Source of the DNA: Cherax quadricarinatus
Lineage: Eukaryota; Arthropoda; Malacostraca; Decapoda; Parastacidae
DNA: 64,000 bases
Assembly: GCF_038502225.1 (NCBI RefSeq)
Contig: NC_091325.1
Span: 33,356,498 to 33,420,497, forward strand
Direction of reading: 5' to 3'
Shown here: piece by piece, positions 58,261 to 64,000 of the stretch
Numbering within the stretch: the stretch's first letter is position 1
How the letters are laid out: each line of letters opens with the position of its first letter
Notes under the pieces: generated by a model
Seen by the model: only the letters and a program-made list of their open reading frames with translations
What the model was told of the DNA's origin: nothing
Databases searched by the model: none
Translations under genes and position numbers: made by a program

Positions 58261-60558
58261 ATATTATACACCAGTCCAATAACATTCTTCTTTGCAAATA
58301 TACAGGGTCTAAAGCCAGCAACAAACAACAAAATACCTTTCATCCGTGGACTGCTTGCAGAGGCAAAGGCAATGTTCGCGGCTTTCACTGAGACCCACAT
58401 AAAGGATCACTTGGACAACGAAATATGGATCCCAGGTTACAACCTATACAGATGTGACAGAGTGAACAGGCAAAAGGGGGGGCTTGGCCTGTACATTGCA
58501 GAGTCACTTGTTTGCACAGAACTGCTAAATGCCTCAAATGATGTAGTGGAAGTTTTAGCAGTAAAGGTCGAGAACCAAAACCTAGTCATTGTGATAGTCT
58601 ACAAGCCTCCGGATGCAACATCCCAGCAATTCCAGGAACAGCTGTTAAAAATTGACCACTGTCTGGAAAACCTTCCAGCTCCTGCACCCAACATCTTGCT
58701 CCTGGGGGATTTCAACTTAAGGCACCTAAAATGGAGGAATATAGCAAATAATATTGTTGCAGTAATAACACCAGGAGGCAGCTCTGATGAAAACTCACAC
58801 TCACGCGAACTTTTAAATCTCTGCACAAAATTCAATTTAAACCAGCAAATAATAGAGCCTACTAGACTGGAGAATACACTAGACCTCATCTTCACTAACA
58901 ATGATGATCTGATAAGAAATATCACTATATCAAAAACAATATACTCAGATCACAACATAATTGAGGTTCAGTCAAGTATGCGCGGAGCCCCAGACCGACA
59001 TAATGAGATTAGTCACGAGGGAGCATTCACCAAATTCAACTTCAATAACAAAAACATAAAGTGGGACCAAGTAAACCAAGTCCTAACCGATATAAGCTGG
59101 GAAGATATACTAAGCAACACAGACCCCAACTTATGCCTAGAACAGATTAACTCGGTAGCACTCGATGTATGCACAAGGCTTATTCCTCTAAGAAAAAGGA
59201 GGAGTAGATGTAAAACAGAAAGAGACAGGCGCTCCCTTTACAGGCGACGGAAAAGAATAACAGAGCGGCTAAAAGAGGTCAATATATCTGAAATGCGTAG
59301 GGAGACACTGGTCAGAGAAATAGCAAGCATCGAACTTAAGCTAAAAGAATCCTTTAGGAGTCAGGAATCGCGGGAAGAACTAAAAGCCATAAATGAAATC
59401 GAAAGAAACCCAAAGTATTTCTTCTCCTATGCCAAATCAAAATCGAGAACAACGTCCAGTATTGGGCCCCTACTTAAACAAGATGGGTCCTACACAGATG
59501 ACAACAAGGAAATGAGTGAGCTACTCAAGTCCCAATATGACTCAGTTTTTAGCAAGCCGCTAACCAGACTGAGAGTCGAAGATCAAAATAAATTTTTTAT
59601 GAGAGAGCCACAAAATTTGATTAACACAAGCCTATCCGATGTTATCCTGACACCAAATGACTTCGAACAGGCGATAAATGACATGCCCATGCACTCTGCC
59701 CCAGGGCAAGACTCATGGAACTCTGTGTTCATCAAGAACTGCAAGAAGCCTCTATCACGAGCCTTTTCCATCCTATGGAGAGGGAGCATGGACACGGGGG
59801 TCGTCCCACAGTTACTAAAAACAACAGACATAGCCCCACTCCACAAAGGGGGCAGTAAAGCAACAGCAAAGAACTACAGACCAATAGCACTAACATCCCA
59901 TATCATAAAAATCTTTGAAAGGGTCCTAAGAAGCAAGATCACCACGCATCTAGAAACCCATCAGTTACACAACCCAGGGCAACATGGGTTTAGAACAGGT
60001 CGGTCCTGTCTGTCTCAACTATTGGACCACTACGACAAGGTCCTAAATGCACTAGAAGACAAAAAGAATGCAGATGTAATATATACAGACTTTGCAAAAG
60101 CCTTCGACAAGTGTGACCATGGCGTAATAGCGCACAAAATGCGTGCTAAAGGAATAACAGGAAAAGTCGGTCGATGGATCTATAATTTCCTCACTAACAG
60201 AACACAGAGAGTAGTCGTCAACAGAGTAAAGTCCGAGGCAGCTACGGTGAAAAGCTCTGTTCCACAAGGCACAGTACTCGCTCCCATCTTGTTCCTCATC
60301 CTTATATCCGACATAGACAAGGATGTCAGCCACAGCACCGTGTCTTCCTTTGCAGATGACACCCGAATCTGCATGACAGTGTCTTCCATTGCAGACACTG
60401 CAAAGCTCCAGGCAGACATCAACCAAATCTTTCAGTGGGCTGCAGAAAACAATATGAAGTTCAACGATGAGAAATTTCAATTACTCAGATATGGTAAACA
60501 TGAGGAAATTAAATCTTCATCAGAGTACAAAACAAACCATACCCCCGGCCGGGATTGA
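58261..60558 (+). pseudogene. CR1-c endonuclease-reverse transcriptase frame, part 1
   Basis: Open without a stop from 58,261; the first ATG is 58,372, but homology begins upstream. EN motifs: NIQGLKP, AAFTETHIKD, LLLGDFNLRHLKW, LDLIFTNNDDL, YSDHNIIEV (catalytic SDH, residue about 190 from the ATG). A basic linker (KRRSRCKTERDRRSLYRRRK). RT: APGQDSWNSVFIKNC, PLHKGGSK, NYRPIALTSHIIKIFERVL, QHGFRTGRSCLSQLL, IYTDFAKAFDKCDHGVI, SSVPQGTVLAPILFLILISD and the catalytic SFADDTRICM (about residue 660). The last genuine codons are SSEYKTN, after which the frame enters the SINE and stops at 60,556-60,558. Reading it as a CR1/L2-group protein is secure; the precise clade is less so. Confidence 0.9.
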
Positions 60559-61029
60559 ACCCGCGGTCATAGAGTCTCAAAACTCCAGCCCGTCGCGCTA
60601 GCCACTAGACCAGCTAGCCACAATAAGATTCATCCAACTAGGTATATTTCTACACCATAGGAAAGTTAGCACAGGCACCTCTGTGACCACAAATGCAAGT
60701 TTTACAGACGAATCTCCAGCTAGCGTGGCCGTGACGAACTCTAGCTCAAGTCCCTTCATGTTGACGGCAGTGAAGGGACTTGAGCTAGAGTTCGTCACGG
60801 CCACGCTAGCTGGAGATTCGTCTGTAAAACTTGCATTTGTGGTCACAGAGGTGCCTGTGCTAACTTTCCTATGGTGTAGAAATATACCTAGTTGGATGAA
60901 TCTTATTGTGGCTAGCTGGTCTAGTGGCTAGCGCGACGGGCTGGAGTTTTGAGACTCTATGACCGCGGGTTCAATCCCGGCCGGGGGTATGGTTTATTTG
61001 CAATCGTGTCATTACGATTTCTTAAGTCA
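60537..61029. mobile_element. Palindromic tRNA-SINE fold-back in CR1-c
   Basis: A 493-bp insert flanked by the 11-bp TSD TACAAAACAAA (60,526-60,536 and 61,030-61,040). Two near-identical SINE arms are inverted around a 12-base loop (about 60,759-60,770, between TCCCTTCA and TGAAGGGA). The right arm continues past GGTATGG into the tail TTTGCAATCGTGTCATTACG ending TTAAGTCA; the left arm stops at CCATACC. The longer arms include a body segment (GACGAATCTCCAGCTAGCGT) that is missing from the 41-kb copy. Insert plus TSD is 504 bp, a multiple of three, so the frame is restored downstream although the insert has stops. Confidence 0.9.
60908..60985 (+). other. tRNA-like head of the SINE (A and B boxes)
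   Basis: GTGGCTAGCTGGTCTAGTGG gives an A box, a GGAGT..ACTCT-type anticodon arm has loop TTTGAGA, and GGTTCAATCCC (60,968-60,978) is a B box. The acceptor ends do not pair well, so it is SINE-derived, not a tRNA gene. Its mirror image lies at about 60,546-60,623 on the - strand. Confidence 0.8.
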
Positions 61030-61040
61030 TACAAAACAAA

Positions 61041-61791
61041 TTCTGGCCACAAAATAGAGCGAAACACCAACGTCAAAGACCTGGGAGTGATCATGTCGGA
61101 GGATCTCACCTTCAAGGACCATAACATTGTATCAATCGCATCTGCTAGAAAAATGACAGGATGGATAATGAGAACCTTCAAAACTAGGGAGGCCAAGCCC
61201 ATGATGACACTCTTCAGGTCACTTGTTCTATCTAGGCTGGAATATTGCTGCACACTAACAGCACCTTTCAAGGCAGGTGAAATTGCCGACCTAGAAAATG
61301 TACAGAGAACTTTCACGGCGCGCATAACGGAGATAAAACACCTCAATTATTGGGAGCGCTTGAGGTTCCTAAACCTGTATTCCCTTGAACGCAGGAGGGA
61401 GAGATACATGATTATATACACCTGGAAAATCCTAGAGGGACTAGTACCGAACTTGCACACGAAAATCACCCACTACGAAAGCAAAAGACTTGGCAGACGA
61501 TGCACCATCCCCCCAATGAAAAGCAGGGGTGTCACTAGCACGTTAAGAGACCATACAATAAGTGTCAGGAGCCCGAGACTGTTCAACTGCCTCCCAGCAC
61601 ACATAAGGGGGATTACCAACAGACCCCTGGCAGTCTTTAAGCTGGCACTGGACAAGCACCTAAAGTCAGTTCCGGATCAGCCGGGCTGTGGCTCGTATGT
61701 TGGTTTGCGTGCAGCCAGCAGCAACAGCCTGGTTGATCAGGCTCTGATCCACCAGGAGGCCTGGTCTCAGACCGGGCCGCGGGGGCGTTGA
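61041..61791 (+). pseudogene. CR1-c C-terminal domain, part 2
   Basis: Continues the protein after the SINE: SGHKIERNTNVKDLGVIMSEDL, KMTGWIMRTFKTREAKPMM, LEYCCTLTAPFKAGEIADLE, LNYWERLRFLNLYSLERRRERY, GRRCTIPP and DQPGCGSYVGLRAASSNSLVD, ending at TGA 61,789-61,791. This post-RT region is conserved in CR1-a (16,170-16,960) and CR1-b. Its own frame is intact; only the SINE separates it from the RT. Confidence 0.9.
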
Positions 61792-61826
61792 CCCCCGGAA
61801 CTCTCTCCAGGTAAACTCCAGGTATA

Positions 61827-62314
61827 ACTGTAATCACATGTGTATATTTCTTACACATATATAAATGTCACTGTTAATATATATATGAAAGTTTACACTT
61901 TATATATAGTTTCATTTAATATAACAGTTATATCTAAAAGAAACAAAACAATCTCATCTCTTAATTTCTGTCTATAAACATTATAAACACTATGTGTATA
62001 TACACTCAGACAAACTGACGGTCATCTGGCTTGTTGATGCGGTCAGCGTTTTTGAGAGCAGTGGATGCCGGGTGTTGGGTGAGTCACCCAGCTCCCGTTT
62101 TCTTTGGGTGAATGCTGGGTGAGCGCCCATGTTCTTTTGGCTGACCATTCTCTGTGATTGAGTCTGGGGGGACTCATTTATACTGATTTATATTGTAAAA
62201 CACTAGTTTTACAGCTTTTTTCGAAGGACCTTGGCTCGTAGGTTATTTGTATACTGTAGTACAACATAGTATTTCGACCACAGTGCGGCCTTTATCCGGT
62301 TCGAAGGACCAAAT
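61827..62314. other. Unassigned sequence
   Basis: Follows the CR1-c 3' end. A partial internal repeat (TCGAAGGACC at about 62,221 and 62,301) and GGGTGAGTCACCC are the only local structures noted. Confidence 0.45.
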
Positions 62315-63369
62315 TGTTGAGAAATGGTTACCAGCTAAGGTTAAAGATTAAATATAGGGAGTACTTAGTTAATAAGAGAGCTATCGTCCACACAGCTGCC
62401 CCTGCAGACGAGGTCTTGAGAAGCTGTCTCATCCATTTCACAATGGGCTGTAAATGTATATGTTAATAATTTACCCCTAGGGGGTGTTATGTCAGCATAT
62501 TTCATTCACTGATTGCTGACGACTTGTGTGGACTCAAACGTCCACAGCTCACTGCCGACTATAGGTTGATTACAAACTCCTTGTGACCCAAGAACTGTGC
62601 AGTCCCCCATACTACAAGAAATCTGTAACCTACCTTGCTCTTGTAGCATGAGCTATGGTGTTCTTCACACCCTCGACAGGTATCGGTGACTTGATAGAAG
62701 CTGAATTGCCCTTGGATGTCCACGTCTTCCATAGTCTAAGGAATACGCACACTGGTACACTATGTACCACAAGGTTTGTCTTTATTGTTCACAATCTTAT
62801 CATTAAAGAAGTTGATCACACATCTTCATTAGTGTTCATCATGTTTTGTGAGATACTTTATTCACACTAACGCATGGATCAGTGTTCTTTGTTGGTTATA
62901 CTGGCGTCAGTGTGACTCCCAGTAGGGTGAAAAGTAATCTGACCTCACTGCATCCTACGCCTCTGAAATGCCCCTTGAACATAAAGGAAAAGCGGACCTA
63001 GTACTCTTTTCTTCCTTGCCAAACTTACTCCATGAAGCAAAGCAGAATCATTGATTTTTGCTGTCTTAAGCATAGACAACAATGTACACTATCTTTACCA
63101 TGGTAATAAAGTGGGAGCAGGATTTTCCTTAATTGTCCTGCTAAGGTAAGAGATGTACTGTCTCTTAAACTACACTTTGCAACACTGGCCTCTTGCAAGG
63201 AGTAGTGTTCGCTTGACCATGTCACATACTTGTACTGCATCTGGGATCAAATATTGCTGTAGCAGTAAACAAGATGTTTGTCCCTTCTGAGAGGGCTGAG
63301 CCCTTCAGGGGTGAAAGGGGCTGAAAGGGGCTGAAGGGGGCTGATACCCCCCTCCTGGAGAAAATTTCT

Positions 63370-63374
<5 letters not shown>
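62315..63374. mobile_element. Candidate 1,060-bp element with 11-bp inverted ends (solo LTR or TIR element)
   Basis: TGTTGAGAAAT at 62,315 and ATTTCTCAACA at 63,364-63,374 are perfect inverted ends with TG..CA termini. No TSD is seen; the right flank is a (TA)n run. The interior has no long frame. Near the right end are short repeats of GGGGCTGAAA (about 63,318-63,340). It could be a solo LTR or a non-autonomous DNA transposon, or the inverted ends may be coincidental. Confidence 0.4.

Positions 63375-64000
<626 letters not shown>

Larger units (their letters stand above)
58261..61826 (+). mobile_element. CR1-type LINE copy CR1-c, best preserved
   Basis: 5'-truncated at or just before the endonuclease start (FFANIQGLKPATNNKIPF at about 58,288). 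Otherwise it continues through EN, RT and C-terminal domain to the CR1 3' end GGGGCGTTGACCCCCGGAAC, CTCCAGGTAAACTCCAGGTA at 61,826. Interrupted only by a palindromic SINE (60,537-61,029, 11-bp TSD). Open frames of 728 and about 250 codons on either side show little decay, so this is a young copy. Confidence 0.9.

Noticed and set aside
60908..60985. Functional tRNA gene
   Set aside because: A and B boxes are present but the acceptor stem does not pair, and the same head recurs inside palindromic insertions with TSDs, so it is a SINE head.

Overview
This window looks like decapod-crustacean (crayfish-like) nuclear DNA made almost entirely of repeats and mobile elements. I found no convincing host gene, no ordinary tRNA or rRNA gene, and nothing prokaryotic. 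The decapod assignment is inference. It rests on the arthropod-type TTAGG motif, on the CR1-type LINE whose 3' end carries repeated CTCCAGGTA, on tRNA-derived SINEs and hammerhead-bearing repeats of kinds I associate with decapods, and on very long simple-sequence arrays. Most long open frames are artefacts of tandem repeats.

Layout. 1-705 is a 44-bp minisatellite. 1,181-7,695 is a Tx1/L1-like LINE on the + strand that lost its reverse transcriptase (RT) and was then used as a landing site. It holds a 395-bp palindromic ribozyme element, and a SINE-like element that itself holds five 379-bp tandem units, each encoding a type I hammerhead ribozyme on the - strand. 8.06-11.8 kb is a polypyrimidine tract followed by 24-bp and 29-bp minisatellites. 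12.26-13.81 kb is a decayed ribozyme fold-back next to a 5'-truncated Tx1 copy with a perfect 46-bp target-site duplication (TSD). 16.1-18.9 kb is a dead CR1 LINE (- strand). 19.5-20.2 kb is (TA)n. 21.35-28.6 kb is one large GTGGT-rich array split by a 1.28-kb solo LTR. 29-34.3 kb is mostly unassigned, with a decayed ribozyme fold-back and a 20-bp array. 34.8-36.9 kb is a ruined L2/CR1-like LINE. 37.78-38.24 kb is another hammerhead fold-back element. After a 100-N gap, 39.0-43.9 kb is the 3' part of a Ty3/Gypsy element (gag, protease, part of integrase, RNase H, 3' LTR) with a large internal deletion and a palindromic SINE inserted in it. 46.7-57.5 kb is a CR1 (- strand) split by an 8.6-kb Tx1 element whose 3' UTR contains a 2.8-kb 19-bp minisatellite. 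A BEL/Pao gag relic follows. 58.26-61.83 kb is the best-preserved CR1 (+ strand), with a long EN-RT frame broken by a palindromic SINE. The window ends with a candidate 1.06-kb element bounded by 11-bp inverted ends, another (TA)n tract and the start of a dispersed repeat.

How the parts relate. The most interesting system is the hammerhead family. It includes a tandem, nearly identical retrozyme-like array and at least four fold-back relatives. All read '...hammerhead...GTGTC...CAACTTGTCGGT-type tail' at one end and end in a shorter reverse-complement arm at the other. Two tRNA-SINE palindromes have the same one-tailed fold-back shape and short TSDs. I infer a shared snap-back step during target-primed reverse transcription, using enzymes supplied in trans; no intact Penelope-like polymerase is present here. 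Nested insertions with TSDs give a relative history: CR1, then Tx1 inside CR1; Tx1, then SINE, then retrozyme array; Gypsy, then palindromic SINE; CR1-c, then palindromic SINE.
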